Assembly (NCBI RefSeq): GCF_013340935.1
Contig: NZ_WHOS01000005.1
Span: 1-64,000, forward strand
Length of the DNA stretch: 64,000 bases
Origin: Azospirillum melinis
Lineage (GTDB): Bacteria > Pseudomonadota > Alphaproteobacteria > Azospirillales > Azospirillaceae
Direction of reading: 5' to 3'
Shown here: positions 19,854 through 29,433 of the stretch, piece after piece
How the letters are laid out: each line of letters starts with the position of its first letter
Position numbering within the stretch: the stretch's first letter is position 1
Program-made: the position numbers and the translations under genes
Notes under the pieces: generated by a model
Databases searched by the model: none
Seen by the model: only the letters and a program-made list of their open reading frames with translations
Told to the model about the DNA's origin: nothing

Positions 19854-19893
19854 CGGAATGGGGCGGGTGCGGCGACGCATCCGCCCTGTTCCG
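19854..19893 (+). terminator. Hairpin after fabI
   Basis: GGGCGGGTGCG / CGCATCCGCCC (11 bp, GCGA loop, one wobble), extended by CGGAA/TTCCG. It starts 48 bp after the fabI stop. It lacks a T-run, so it is a probable Rho-assisted or stabilising end. Confidence 0.5.
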
Positions 19894-20032
19894 TTCCCGG
19901 CCTTCCCCTCCGCCTGTCTCCTGGCGGGTGCGTCATATTGCCGTGTGACGCCGCCGGCTGTTTTGGCGCAATGGTAACACCAGCCATAATCCGGGCTAAC
20001 GGGGTGCCGGCAAGGGGGGAGGCGGCAGGGTC

Positions 20033-20443
20033 ATGGGCGCCATAACATGGCGACGGCAGTTGAGCGTCGGCCAACCGTCCATCGACGACGATCACAAGCA
20101 TCTGATCGAGTATCTGAACGAACTCGACGCAGCACTGGCCGCTCAGCGGTTCCAGCCGGTCCGCGTCGCCAAGATCCTGGTCAAGCTGCTGGAATACACC
20201 AAGGAGCATTTCGCCCGCGAAGAGCGGATCATGCAGATCGTGCATTACCCGAAATTCGAGGAGCACGTCGCCATGCACCGCGCCGCGGTGAAGATGGTCA
20301 GCGAGCTGTCCAACCGCTTTTCAATCGACCCTACCCACGAGAATGCGGAGCAGCTCTACAAATTCACAGCCGACTGGCTGGTCCGCCACATCATCCTGAT
20401 GGACACGCAGCTGACGCCCTATGTGCGTGGCGTGTGGGCGTGA
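20033..20443 (+). CDS. Bacteriohemerythrin
   Basis: Predicted 136-residue single-domain hemerythrin with a diiron oxygen-binding site. All seven ligands can be placed: H21, H59, E63 (HFAREER), H78, H82 (HVAMH), H119 and D124 (HIILMD). The N-terminal W6 in ITWRRQLSVG is typical. It may carry or sense oxygen, which would suit a microaerophile. It is a lone gene, convergent with serB. A second hemerythrin is encoded at 38310. Confidence 0.93.
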   Translation: MGAITWRRQLSVGQPSIDDDHKHLIEYLNELDAALAAQRFQPVRVAKILVKLLEYTKEHFAREERIMQIVHYPKFEEHVAMHRAAVKMVSELSNRFSIDPTHENAEQLYKFTADWLVRHIILMDTQLTPYVRGVWA

Positions 20444-20464
20444 GGGTATAGGGCCACCAGCCCC

Positions 20465-21370
20465 TTACCCCACGAACTCCGTCGCCCGGTAGCCCTGGGC
20501 GTAGAGCAGGGCGGTGAGGTCGCCATGGTCGACGCGGGCGCGGGCCTCGGCGGCGACCACCGCCTTGGCATGGAAGGCGACGCCCAGCCCGGCGGCCAGC
20601 AGCATCGGCAAGTCGTTGGCGCCGTCGCCAACGGCCATGGTCTCCGCCACCGGCACACGGTGCTCGCCGGCATAGGCCATCAGCGCCTGGAGCTTGCTGT
20701 CCTTGTCCAGGATCGGCTCGATCACCTTGCCGGTCATCACGCCGTCGACCACCTCCAGCTCGTTGCCGCGGTCGTCGTCGAAGCCGATCCAGCTGCGCAC
20801 CCGGCCGGTGAAGCAGCGGAAGCCGCCCGACACCAGAACGCAGACGGCGCCGTTGGCGCGCATGGTGCCGATCAGCTGGGCGGCACCCGGCATCAGCGTG
20901 GCGCGCTGCCACACCTCGTCGATCACCGTCTCCTTCAAACCCTTCAACAGGGCGACCCGCTCGCGCACCGCGTCCTTGAAGTCGATCTCGCCGTTCATGG
21001 CGCGGGCGGTGATGTCGGCGATGTGGTCCTTCAGCCCGACATAATCGCCAAGCTCGTCCAGCATCTCCTGCTCGATGATCGTCGATTCCATGTCGGCGAC
21101 CAGCAGCCGCTTGCGCCGCGTCGCTGCCGGCTGGGCGATGATGTCCAGCGCCACGCCGGCCCCATTCGCCGTCAGGGCATGGCGGATCGCCGCCTCCGCC
21201 TGTTCGGGCGCCAGATTGCCGAAAGGCAGGTCGCAGGCGGTGCCCGGCGCCAGCCAGTCCGGTGCGCCGGCATCGGCGCCCAGCCCGACCAGCGCCGCCT
21301 TGGCGGTCAGGACGGCAGCCTCGTCGAGCGTGGCGGTGCGGGGGGCGATCAGCGTGGCGACGGCGTTCAT
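20465..21370 (-). CDS. serB: Phosphoserine phosphatase
   Basis: Predicted 301-residue HAD-family hydrolase for the final step of serine synthesis. The N-terminal 80 residues are an ACT-like region. Motif I is DMEST (93-97), with Glu in place of the usual second Asp, as in other SerB. Motif II is LVSGGF and motif III is VGDGANDLPML. ATG 21370 gives the family length. It is divergent from miaA with 133 bp between the starts. Confidence 0.95.
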   Translation of the reverse strand: MNAVATLIAPRTATLDEAAVLTAKAALVGLGADAGAPDWLAPGTACDLPFGNLAPEQAEAAIRHALTANGAGVALDIIAQPAATRRKRLLVADMESTIIEQEMLDELGDYVGLKDHIADITARAMNGEIDFKDAVRERVALLKGLKETVIDEVWQRATLMPGAAQLIGTMRANGAVCVLVSGGFRCFTGRVRSWIGFDDDRGNELEVVDGVMTGKVIEPILDKDSKLQALMAYAGEHRVPVAETMAVGDGANDLPMLLAAGLGVAFHAKAVVAAEARARVDHGDLTALLYAQGYRATEFVG

Positions 21371-21503
21371 CGGCGGGTATCCCGAGGAAAAGAGGGCCTT
21401 TGCGCGCTGCCTACCACAGCCACGGGGCCGGGTCCAACGAAGCTTCGGCGTCGGCATGCGGTTGGGTGTTGCAAAGCGGGCGCCGGAACGCCATGCAAGG
21501 GCG

Positions 21504-22532
21504 ATGAGCGACCTCACCACCCCTCTGACCAACCCTCTGGCCACCCCTCTGGCCGACGTCATCGTCATCGGCGGCCCCACCGCGTCGGGCAAGTCGGGGC
21601 TGGCGCTCGCCATCGCCGAGGCGTTCGGCGGCACCGTCATCAACGCCGACAGCATGCAGCTCTACGCCGACCTGGATGTGCTGACCGCCCGGCCGCCGGC
21701 CGAGGATCTGGCGCGGGCACCCCACCGGCTCTATGGCGTGCTGCCGGCGGCGGAACGCGGTTCGGCGGCGCGCTGGCGCGACATGGCGCTGGCGGAGATC
21801 ACAGCCGCCAGGGTCGAGGGACGTCTGCCGGTGGTGGTCGGTGGCACCGGTCTCTATCTGCGCGCCCTGATGCAGGGGCTGAGCGAGGTGCCGCCCATCC
21901 CCGACGAGGTGCGTGCCGCCGCCCATGCCCGATTGGCCGCCATCGGCGGCGAGGCCTTCCGTGCCGAACTGGTCACCTGCGACCCGGCGTCGGCAAAGCT
22001 GAACCCCGGCGACACCACCCGCCTGACCCGCGCCTGGGAGGTGCTGCAGGCGACCGGCCATCCGCTGTCCCATTGGCAGAGCCGGACCGCACAGGGCGCG
22101 CCGGAGGATCTGCGCTTCACCATCCTTGTGCTCGATCCGCCGCGGGCCGACCTCTATGCCCAGTGCGACAGGCGCTTCGACCTGATGATGGAGCAGGGGG
22201 CGATGGAGGAGGTGCGGCGATTGGACGCTCTCGCTCGCGAACGGCCCCTCGCCCCCGACCTGCCGGTGCTGAAAGCGTTGGGAGTGCCCGAGCTGCGCCG
22301 CGTTCTGCACGGCGAAATCCCGCTCGACGAGGCCATTGCGCTGGCCCAGCAATCGACCCGCCGCTATGCCAAACGGCAGGTCACGTGGTTCCGACATCAG
22401 ATTGTTGGCAAATCACCCGATATGCTGGTAAGTCATACAGGACAGCATAGCTGCCATACCATCGATCTGCCTTGTTCGCCTGCGGTACGAAATGCAATGC
22501 TCGACCGCCTGAGAACGATACTAAATTACTGA
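21504..22532 (+). CDS. miaA: tRNA dimethylallyltransferase
   Basis: Predicted 342-residue enzyme adding dimethylallyl to A37 of tRNAs that read UNN codons. The P-loop GPTASGKS is at 24-31. NADSMQLYADLDVLTARP and VVGGTGLYLRALMQGL are family blocks, and QQSTRRYAKRQVTWFRH is the tRNA-contact motif. The first 18 residues contain a loose TTPLTNPLATPLAD repeat. The C-terminus (about 35 residues after the RQVTWFRH block) is Cys/His-containing and longer than usual. Confidence 0.95.
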   Translation: MSDLTTPLTNPLATPLADVIVIGGPTASGKSGLALAIAEAFGGTVINADSMQLYADLDVLTARPPAEDLARAPHRLYGVLPAAERGSAARWRDMALAEITAARVEGRLPVVVGGTGLYLRALMQGLSEVPPIPDEVRAAAHARLAAIGGEAFRAELVTCDPASAKLNPGDTTRLTRAWEVLQATGHPLSHWQSRTAQGAPEDLRFTILVLDPPRADLYAQCDRRFDLMMEQGAMEEVRRLDALARERPLAPDLPVLKALGVPELRRVLHGEIPLDEAIALAQQSTRRYAKRQVTWFRHQIVGKSPDMLVSHTGQHSCHTIDLPCSPAVRNAMLDRLRTILNY

Positions 22533-22536
22533 TCCG

Positions 22537-22542
22537 AAGGAG
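22537..22542 (+). promoter_or_regulatory. Ribosome binding site deciding a GTG start
   Basis: AAGGAG seven bases before GTG 22550. It fixes the aminotransferase start, in place of an upstream in-frame start at 22472 lying within miaA. Confidence 0.8.
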
Positions 22543-22549
22543 AAGCACC

Positions 22550-23761
22550 GTGTCGGTTGATTGGGGTCATGTGTTCGCGGGCCGCGTGGGCGGCATGACG
22601 GCGTCCGAAATCCGGGAACTGCTGAAGCTGATCGATCGTCCGGAGATCATCTCCTTCGCCGGTGGCATCCCCGATCCGGACCTGTTCCCCAGCTCAGCCA
22701 TCGCACGCGCCTACGAGAAGATCTTCCAGTCCAATTCCGGTGCCGGCGCCGCCCTGCAATATTCCATCACCGAAGGCTACACGCCGCTGCGGGAGTGGAT
22801 CTGCGATTATATGGGCGGCAAGGGCGTCAACATCGGGCTGGACGGCGTTCTCATCACCAATGGCTCGCAGCAGGTGCTGGAGTTCGTCGGCAAGCTGCTG
22901 ATCGGCCCCGGTGACAAGATCGTGGTGACCCGCCCGACCTATCTCGGCGCGCTCCAGGCCTTCTCGCCCTATGAGCCGACCTATCTCTCGATCCCGATGG
23001 ACGAGGAAGGGCCGGAAATGACGGCGCTGATCGAGGCGCTGGCGCAGAAGCCGAAGTTCTTCTACCTCGTCCCCGATTTCCAAAACCCCAACGGCACCAC
23101 GGTGACGCTGGCCCGCCGTCACGCCATCCTGGACGCCTGCGAGGCCGCCGGCGTGCCGGTGATCGAGGACACCGCCTATTGCGAACTGCGCTATGACGGC
23201 GAGCATCTGCCGCTGCTGGCGGCGCTGGATTGCGAGCGCAACGGCGGCAAGCTGACCAATGTCATCTTCGGCGGCACCTTCTCCAAGACGATGGTGCCGG
23301 CGATGCGCGTCGGCTGGGTCAACGCGGCGCCCGAGGTGGTGAACCGGCTGGTCCTGATGAAGCAGGCCGCCGACCTGCATGCCAGCACGATCAACCAGAT
23401 CGTCATGCACGACGTCGTCTCGCAGATCTTCGACAGTCACCTCAAGCTGCTGCGCACCCAGTACAAGGAGCGCCGCGACGCCATGCTGGCGGCTCTCGAG
23501 GAATACGCCCCGCCGGGCGTCACCTGGACCAAGCCGGAAGGCGGCCTGTTCGTCTGGATCGAGGCGCCGGAGGGTGTCGACGGCACCGAACTGCTGGCCC
23601 GCGCCATCAAGGAGGCCAACGTGGCCTTCGTCCCCGGTTCGGCCTTCCACGCCGACCGGTCGGGCAAGAATACCCTGCGCCTGGCCTTTTCCGTCACCAA
23701 GCCAGCCCAGATCCGCGAGGGGATCCGCCGCCTGTGCGGGCTGTTGAAGACCGCCGCCTGA
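22550..23761 (+). CDS. PLP-dependent aminotransferase, class I/II (2-aminoadipate type)
   Basis: Predicted 403-residue fold-type I aminotransferase. K246 (GGTFSKTMVPAMRVGW) is the PLP lysine. QNPNG (178-182), D207 and Y210 complete the cofactor site. ISFAGGIPDPDLFP near the start is typical of the LysN/MocR-like aminotransferase branch, which acts on 2-aminoadipate, aromatic or branched-chain amino acids. It lies 18 bp after miaA and directly upstream of ilvBN, so a role in branched-chain amino acid transamination is possible but unproven. Confidence 0.88.
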   Translation: MSVDWGHVFAGRVGGMTASEIRELLKLIDRPEIISFAGGIPDPDLFPSSAIARAYEKIFQSNSGAGAALQYSITEGYTPLREWICDYMGGKGVNIGLDGVLITNGSQQVLEFVGKLLIGPGDKIVVTRPTYLGALQAFSPYEPTYLSIPMDEEGPEMTALIEALAQKPKFFYLVPDFQNPNGTTVTLARRHAILDACEAAGVPVIEDTAYCELRYDGEHLPLLAALDCERNGGKLTNVIFGGTFSKTMVPAMRVGWVNAAPEVVNRLVLMKQAADLHASTINQIVMHDVVSQIFDSHLKLLRTQYKERRDAMLAALEEYAPPGVTWTKPEGGLFVWIEAPEGVDGTELLARAIKEANVAFVPGSAFHADRSGKNTLRLAFSVTKPAQIREGIRRLCGLLKTAA

Positions 23762-23792
23762 CGGCTTCGGCTTTTCATCGTCGCCTCTTCGG

Positions 23793-23825
23793 AACGGCGG
23801 CCGCGCTTCGGTGCGGCCGCCGTTT
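23793..23825 (+). terminator. Hairpin after the aminotransferase gene
   Basis: AACGGCGGCCGC / GCGGCCGCCGTT, a perfect 12-bp stem with an 8-base loop, followed by a short T-run. It starts 31 bp after the stop and should separate this gene from ilvBN. Confidence 0.7.
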
Positions 23826-23907
23826 CCGTATCCGGTGGAGCCAAGCGGTGCAGAGCCGATGTTGCAAAGCCAATGCGCAACATTTGGAAAAACTGCGGCA
23901 AAAAAAC

Positions 23908-23925
23908 TTTGCGAACATTCGCAAA
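23908..23925. promoter_or_regulatory. Perfect palindrome at the ilvB promoter, operator candidate
   Basis: TTTGCGAACATTCGCAAA has two 8-bp arms separated by two bases. It ends five bases before the -35 box at 23931. The position fits an activator or repressor site controlling ilvBN. A second inverted repeat (23859-23883) lies further upstream. Confidence 0.6.
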
Positions 23926-23930
23926 ATGGG

Positions 23931-23958
23931 TTGACCTGCGACCGGGCTTTTGACTAAT
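23931..23958 (+). promoter_or_regulatory. ilvB: Candidate ilvBN promoter
   Basis: TTGACC (23931-23936), 16-bp spacer, ACTAAT (23953-23958). The leader to ATG 24090 would be about 125 nt. Confidence 0.5.
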
Positions 23959-24071
23959 TTGCCGCTCCCGGCCCCCGCCATCGGGGCTAAGCCGTTGTTC
24001 CGGCGGCATAGCCCAGCAGCCTCGGCCGGTGACAAGTCCAAGGAACCGGGTGCCTTAGAGGAGGCGCCCAC

Positions 24072-24086
24072 ATGAGAAGGTCGTGA
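24072..24086 (+). CDS. Four-codon ORF with ideal ribosome binding site before ilvB
   Basis: ATG AGA AGG TCG TGA (MRRS) has GAGGAGG at 24058-24064, seven bases upstream. Its stop lies three bases before the ilvB ATG at 24090. The ilvB start itself has only a weaker AAGG box lying inside this mini-ORF. The arrangement could couple ilvB translation to reading of two rare-type Arg codons (AGA, AGG), or it may be incidental. Confidence 0.35.
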   Translation: MRRS

Positions 24087-24089
24087 GCG

Positions 24090-25853
24090 ATGTCCGAACA
24101 GAAGCTGACCGGCGCCCAGATCGTCATCAAGGCCCTGAAGGATCAGGGCGTTGACATCATCTTCGGCTATCCCGGCGGCGCCGTACTTCCCATCTACGAC
24201 GCGCTGTTCCAGCAGAACGACCTGAAGCATGTCCTTGTACGCCACGAGCAGGCCGCGGTTCACGCGGCCGAAGGTTACGCGCGCTCGACCGGCAAGGTCG
24301 GCTGCGTGCTGGTGACATCCGGCCCCGGCGCCACCAACGCGGTGACCGGCCTGCTGGACGCGCTGTGCGACAGCATCCCGCTGGTCTGCCTGTCGGGTCA
24401 GGTGCCGACCCACCTGATCGGCAACGACGCCTTCCAGGAAGCCGACACCACCGGTATCACCCGTCCCTGCACCAAGCACAATTACCTGGTGAAGGACGTC
24501 GACAATCTGGCCCGTACCCTGCACGAGGCCTTCTATGTCGCGCGCAGCGGCCGTCCCGGCCCTGTGCTGGTCGACATCCCGAAGGACGTGCAGTTCGCCG
24601 ACGGCACCTACGTCCCGCCGGCGGAGGTCAAGCACAAGACCTATCGTCCGCAGGTGAAGCCGGAGATCGCCCGCATCGAAGAGGCGATCGAGCTGATCGC
24701 CAACGCCAAGCGGCCGGTCTTCTACACCGGCGGCGGCGTGATCAACGCCGGCCCCTTCGCCGCCAAGTTGCTGACCCAGTTCGTCAAGACCACCGGTTTC
24801 CCGATCACCTCCACCCTGATGGGCCTGGGCGCCTTCCCGGCGTCCGAAAGCCAGTGGTTGGGCATGCTCGGCATGCACGGCACGTACGAGGCGAATCTCG
24901 CCATGTACGAGTGCGACGTCATGATCAACATCGGCGCCCGCTTCGACGACCGCGTGACCGGCAAGCTGTCGGCCTTCTCGCCGGGTTCCAAGAAGATCCA
25001 CGTCGACATCGACCCCAGCTCGATCAACAAGAACGTCGCGGTCGACATTCCGATCGTCGGTGACTGCGGCGCCGTGCTGGAAGACATGCTGCGCATCTGG
25101 AAGGCGCGCGCCAAGTCGCCGGACAAGGCCGCGCTGAAGGAGTGGTGGGGCAAGATCGAGGGCTGGCGTGCCCGCAACTGCCTGAACTACAACCGCACCG
25201 AATCGGTCATCAAGCCGCAGTACGCACTGGAACGCCTGCGCGAGGCCCTGCGCGGCAAGGACCACTACATCACGACGGAAGTCGGCCAGCACCAGATGTG
25301 GGCCGCCCAGTTCCTGCCCTTCGACCAGCCGAACCGCTGGATGACCTCGGGCGGGCTCGGCACCATGGGCTACGGCCTGCCGGCCGCCATCGGCGCCCAG
25401 CTGGCCCACCCCGACGCCATCGTCGTCGACGTGTCGGGCGAGGCCAGCTTCCTGATGAACATGCAGGAGATCGGCACCGCCGTGCAGTACCGCGCGCCGG
25501 TCAAGATCTTCATCCTGAACAACCAGTATATGGGCATGGTGCGCCAGTGGCAGGAACTGCTGCACGGATCGCGCTATTCCCAGAGCTACTCCGAAGCCCT
25601 GCCGGACTTCGTGAAGCTGGCGGAATCCTGGGGTTGCGTCGGCCTGCGCGCCACCACGGTGGCCGAGGTCGATCAGGTGATCGAGAAGATGCTGGCGGTC
25701 ACCGACCGTCCCTGCATCATCGACATCGCCGTCGATCCGAAGGAAAACTGCTTCCCGATGATCCCGGGCGGTAAGGCCCACAACGAGATCCTGTTCGGTC
25801 CGGACGACAGCCCGTCCGACGCCACGCCGGAAGACGGCATGGTGCTGGTCTGA
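24090..25853 (+). CDS. ilvB: Acetolactate synthase large subunit
   Basis: Predicted 587-residue ThDP-, FAD- and Mg-dependent enzyme for the first step of valine, leucine and isoleucine synthesis. The catalytic Glu is in RHEQAAVHAAEGYARS. TSGPGATNAVTGLLDA, the FAD-region GLGAFPASE and the ThDP block SGEASFLMNMQEIGTA with NNQYMGMVRQW are typical of alphaproteobacterial IlvB/IlvI. Length is normal. It is followed after 36 bp by its regulatory subunit ilvN. Confidence 0.96.
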   Translation: MSEQKLTGAQIVIKALKDQGVDIIFGYPGGAVLPIYDALFQQNDLKHVLVRHEQAAVHAAEGYARSTGKVGCVLVTSGPGATNAVTGLLDALCDSIPLVCLSGQVPTHLIGNDAFQEADTTGITRPCTKHNYLVKDVDNLARTLHEAFYVARSGRPGPVLVDIPKDVQFADGTYVPPAEVKHKTYRPQVKPEIARIEEAIELIANAKRPVFYTGGGVINAGPFAAKLLTQFVKTTGFPITSTLMGLGAFPASESQWLGMLGMHGTYEANLAMYECDVMINIGARFDDRVTGKLSAFSPGSKKIHVDIDPSSINKNVAVDIPIVGDCGAVLEDMLRIWKARAKSPDKAALKEWWGKIEGWRARNCLNYNRTESVIKPQYALERLREALRGKDHYITTEVGQHQMWAAQFLPFDQPNRWMTSGGLGTMGYGLPAAIGAQLAHPDAIVVDVSGEASFLMNMQEIGTAVQYRAPVKIFILNNQYMGMVRQWQELLHGSRYSQSYSEALPDFVKLAESWGCVGLRATTVAEVDQVIEKMLAVTDRPCIIDIAVDPKENCFPMIPGGKAHNEILFGPDDSPSDATPEDGMVLV

Positions 25854-25889
25854 TCGGCTGACGACGAACGAACAGGAGGGACGGGTCTC

Positions 25890-26396
25890 ATGGAAAACGC
25901 GATCGAAAAGCACACCATCGCCGTGCTGGTGGACAACGAGCCGGGCGTTCTCGCCCGCGTCATCGGGCTGTTCTCCGGCCGCGGCTACAACATCGAAAGC
26001 CTGACGGTGGCCGAGGTGAACAATGCCGACCACCTGTCGCGCATCACGCTCGTCACCTCCGGCACCCGGATGATCATCGAGCAGATCAAGGCGCAGCTGA
26101 GCCGGCTGGTTCCGGTCCACCGTGTCCATGACCTGACCGACGAGGGACCGGCGGTGGAGCGCGAACTGGCGCTGGTCAAGGTGGCCGGCACCGGTGACAA
26201 GCGGATCGAGGCGCTGCGCCTCGCCGACATCTTCAAGGCCAAGGTGGTGGACGCCACGCTCACCAGCTTCGTCTTCGAGCTGACCGGCACCACCGAGCAG
26301 GTCGACGACTTCGTCGGGCTGATGACCCAGCTCGGACTCGTGGAGGCCAGCCGCACCGGCGTGGTCGCCATGTCGAAGGGGCCGGCGGCCTTTTAA
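25890..26396 (+). CDS. ilvN: Acetolactate synthase small (regulatory) subunit
   Basis: Predicted 168-residue regulatory subunit conferring valine feedback inhibition. The N-terminal ACT domain (about 8-80) begins HTIAVLVDNEPGVLARVIGLFSGRGYNIESL, a diagnostic block. The C-terminal domain contains IFKAKVVDATLTSFVFELTG. The full length corresponds to the IlvH/large-type IlvN form. AGGAGGG lies upstream of ATG 25890. Confidence 0.95.
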   Translation: MENAIEKHTIAVLVDNEPGVLARVIGLFSGRGYNIESLTVAEVNNADHLSRITLVTSGTRMIIEQIKAQLSRLVPVHRVHDLTDEGPAVERELALVKVAGTGDKRIEALRLADIFKAKVVDATLTSFVFELTGTTEQVDDFVGLMTQLGLVEASRTGVVAMSKGPAAF

Positions 26397-26408
26397 GGCG
26401 CCACTCCC

Positions 26409-26427
26409 CGCAGAACAGCATTCTGCG
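26409..26427 (+). terminator. Short hairpin after ilvN
   Basis: CGCAGAA / TTCTGCG, a perfect 7-bp stem with a 5-base loop, 13 bp after the ilvN stop. No T-run follows, so it is only a weak terminator candidate. Confidence 0.35.
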
Positions 26428-26439
26428 AAAGATTGGGGC

Positions 26440-26471
26440 GGCAAAAACGCAAGGAAGCTTTGCATTTTGCC
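26440..26471. promoter_or_regulatory. Inverted repeat upstream of ilvC promoter
   Basis: GGCAAAA (26440-26446) pairs with TTTTGCC (26465-26471), and GCAA (26449-26452) with TTGC (26460-26463) inside it. It lies 24 bp before the -35 box of ilvC. Its GCAAA/TTTGC half-sites resemble those of the palindrome at the ilvB promoter, in opposite order. Confidence 0.4.
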
Positions 26472-26494
26472 GTTCCATCGAGCGATTGTTTCTC

Positions 26495-27600
<1,106 letters not shown>

Positions 27601-27628
27601 TCCGGCGAAAGCCTGTCGGTTTGATGAG

Positions 27629-27657
27629 AAGCGCGTCCCTTCGGGGGCGCGCTTTTT
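27629..27657. terminator. Intrinsic terminator after ilvC
   Basis: AAGCGCGTCCC / GGGGCGCGCTT (11 bp, one wobble, TTCG loop) running into TTTTT. It ends at the stop of the convergent ArsR-type gene and can serve both directions. Confidence 0.85.
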
Positions 27658-28387
27658 ATTTGGCGGCCAGATGCTCCGGCGTGATGCCGAAAATCGTTGC
27701 GAACTCCTTGCTGCCGGCCTCGGTGATCGCCACGGCGCGGCTGTCGGGACTGCGTGCGATCCAGCCGCGTTCCAGCGAACAGGTCAGCAGGGCCGCACCC
27801 AGCCGTCCGGCCAGATGGTGCCGCCGCTCGCTCCAGTCCAGGCAGACCCGGCACAGTGGCCTGCGGTGCCCGCCAGCGTCGGGAAATGCGAGGCCCAGAC
27901 TGCCCAGGAAAGCGCGGCCGTCGTCCGTCACCAGGGCGCCGCCATCATCGAGGATCACGAACCCGCGCTCGTTCAGCCTGTCGGCCAGTTTTGTGCCGAG
28001 CCGTCCGGCGAGATGGTCGTAGCAGGTGCGGGCGGTCCGCAGCGCTTCGTCCTTCGGTCCGGGCGAACGGTGGCGCCGTGGGCTGGCGGCTGCAACCGCC
28101 ATCAGGCTTTCCATCGCCTGGGCGATATCAGGGGAGGCCAGCCGGTAGTAGCGATGCCGGCCCTGGCGTTCCATCGCCAGCAATCCCGCCTCGCTCATTT
28201 TGGCAAGGTGACCGCTGGTGGTTGCCGCTCCGACACCGGCATGCCAGGACAATTCGCCGGCGGTCAGCGCCTGCCCACCCATCAGGGCGGAGAGGATGTT
28301 CGCCCGTGCCGGATCGCCGATCAAAGCGGCGATGGTGGCGATGCCATTGGCGGAGGCGAGGGGGAAGGGCGGGCTGGTCATGCCCAT
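27656..28387 (-). CDS. ArsR-type winged-helix transcription regulator
   Basis: Predicted 243-residue regulator. The N-terminal 100 residues are an ArsR/HTH_20 domain: IGDPARANILSALMGGQALTAGELSWHAGVGAATTSGHLAKMSEAGLL (read in short blocks), then RHRYYRL as the wing. The C-terminal half is a long extension of unknown function with CRVCLDWSERRHHLAGRLGAAL, found in many ArsR proteins linked to transporters. It is divergent from a DMT exporter at 28513, which it probably controls. ATG 28381 is an equally good start. Confidence 0.85.
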   Translation of the reverse strand: MGMTSPPFPLASANGIATIAALIGDPARANILSALMGGQALTAGELSWHAGVGAATTSGHLAKMSEAGLLAMERQGRHRYYRLASPDIAQAMESLMAVAAASPRRHRSPGPKDEALRTARTCYDHLAGRLGTKLADRLNERGFVILDDGGALVTDDGRAFLGSLGLAFPDAGGHRRPLCRVCLDWSERRHHLAGRLGAALLTCSLERGWIARSPDSRAVAITEAGSKEFATIFGITPEHLAAK

Positions 28388-28512
28388 CAGTTTAGGCCCC
28401 TTCGCCGGCTCCGTCAGCCGCCGACGCTTCGTCCGCGGCCGAAGCGTTCGAGGCAGTCTTTCAAGGGCTTGGCTGTCATGGTGGGCCGCCCTGCAAGACC
28501 GACGGAGCCATC

Positions 28513-29433
28513 ATGACCAGCCTTCCAGCCCCCGATGCACGCGCTTCGCGGCCCGATCTGCGTGTCGAGCTTGCCTTGCTGCTGGCCCTCGCGACTTTGT
28601 GGGGCGCGTCCTACAGCTTCATCCGGATCGGCGTGGAGACGATACCGCCGCTGACCTTCATTGCCGGCCGGACCCTTATCGCCGGGAGCATCCTGCTGGC
28701 GGTCATCCGCTGGCGCGGCCTGTCCCCGCCGCGGGAAGGGGCCGTGTGGAAGCGGTTTCTCCTACAGGCCTGTTTGAACAGCGTTCTCCCCTTTACCCTG
28801 ATCGCCTGGGCCGAACAGACGGTCGATGCCGGGTCCGCAGCGATCCTCAACGCGACGACGCCGATCTTCGCCTTCCTCATCACCCTTCTGCTGACCCGGC
28901 ACGAAGCCGTGGGCTGGCGGAAAGCGGTCGGTGTGCTTGCCGGTCTCGGTGGAACGGTGCTGATCATCGGGACGGGGGCTGTCGACGGCATCGGCCGCGA
29001 TCTGCTGGCACAAGGAGCTATCGTTCTCGCCACCGTCTGCTATGCCGGAGCAGCCATCTTCGGCCGTGTGTTCAAGGGCCTGGATCCAATCATGCCGGCC
29101 GCCGGGTCGCTGCTGTGCGGAGCGGCGCTGTTGCTGCCGGTCAGTCTGGCGGTCGACCGTCCCTGGACCCTGTCGCCGTCGCCGGACTCGCTGCTGGCGC
29201 TTGCAGGACTCTCGGTCTTCTCGACCGCGCTGGCCTTCGTCCTCTATTTCCGGCTCGTTCACACCATCGGATCGGTTCCGACGACCGCACAAGCCTACCT
29301 GCGGGTGCCGATCGGGGTGGGAATCGGCGTGATGATGTTGGGCGAGACGCTGGAACCGACCATGCTTGCCGGCTGCGCCGCGGTCGTACTGGGAGTGGCG
29401 GCGATGACCATCCCGGCCCGCTCCCGCTCCTGA
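28513..29433 (+). CDS. EamA/DMT family transporter
   Basis: Predicted 306-residue inner-membrane permease with ten helices in two EamA repeats (about 15-145 and 160-300). It begins LALLLALATLWGASYSFIRIGVETIPP, the usual EamA first helix. These proteins export metabolites or amino acids, and the substrate cannot be read here. The divergent ArsR-type gene suggests substrate-induced expression. It ends 13 bp from the convergent mrdA stop. Confidence 0.88.
   Translation: MTSLPAPDARASRPDLRVELALLLALATLWGASYSFIRIGVETIPPLTFIAGRTLIAGSILLAVIRWRGLSPPREGAVWKRFLLQACLNSVLPFTLIAWAEQTVDAGSAAILNATTPIFAFLITLLLTRHEAVGWRKAVGVLAGLGGTVLIIGTGAVDGIGRDLLAQGAIVLATVCYAGAAIFGRVFKGLDPIMPAAGSLLCGAALLLPVSLAVDRPWTLSPSPDSLLALAGLSVFSTALAFVLYFRLVHTIGSVPTTAQAYLRVPIGVGIGVMMLGETLEPTMLAGCAAVVLGVAAMTIPARSRS

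Larger units (their letters stand above)
23762..24089. other. Intergenic region and leader before ilvB
   Basis: These 328 bp hold a 12-bp stem hairpin after the aminotransferase (23793-23824), an inverted repeat ATGTTGC-N11-GCAACAT (23859-23883), a perfect palindrome (23908-23925), a promoter (23931-23958) and a four-codon ORF (24072-24086). I saw no codon-run leader peptide rich in Leu, Ile or Val. Confidence 0.7.

Noticed and set aside
23960-24089. A classical leader-peptide attenuator before ilvB
   Set aside because: I could not find a short ORF rich in Leu, Ile or Val codons followed by alternative hairpins; only the unrelated four-codon ORF is present.
23775-26465. An 896-codon minus-strand open frame opposite ilvB and ilvN
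   Set aside because: Same high-GC shadow effect; it also crosses the ilv promoter region and lacks any recognisable protein feature.
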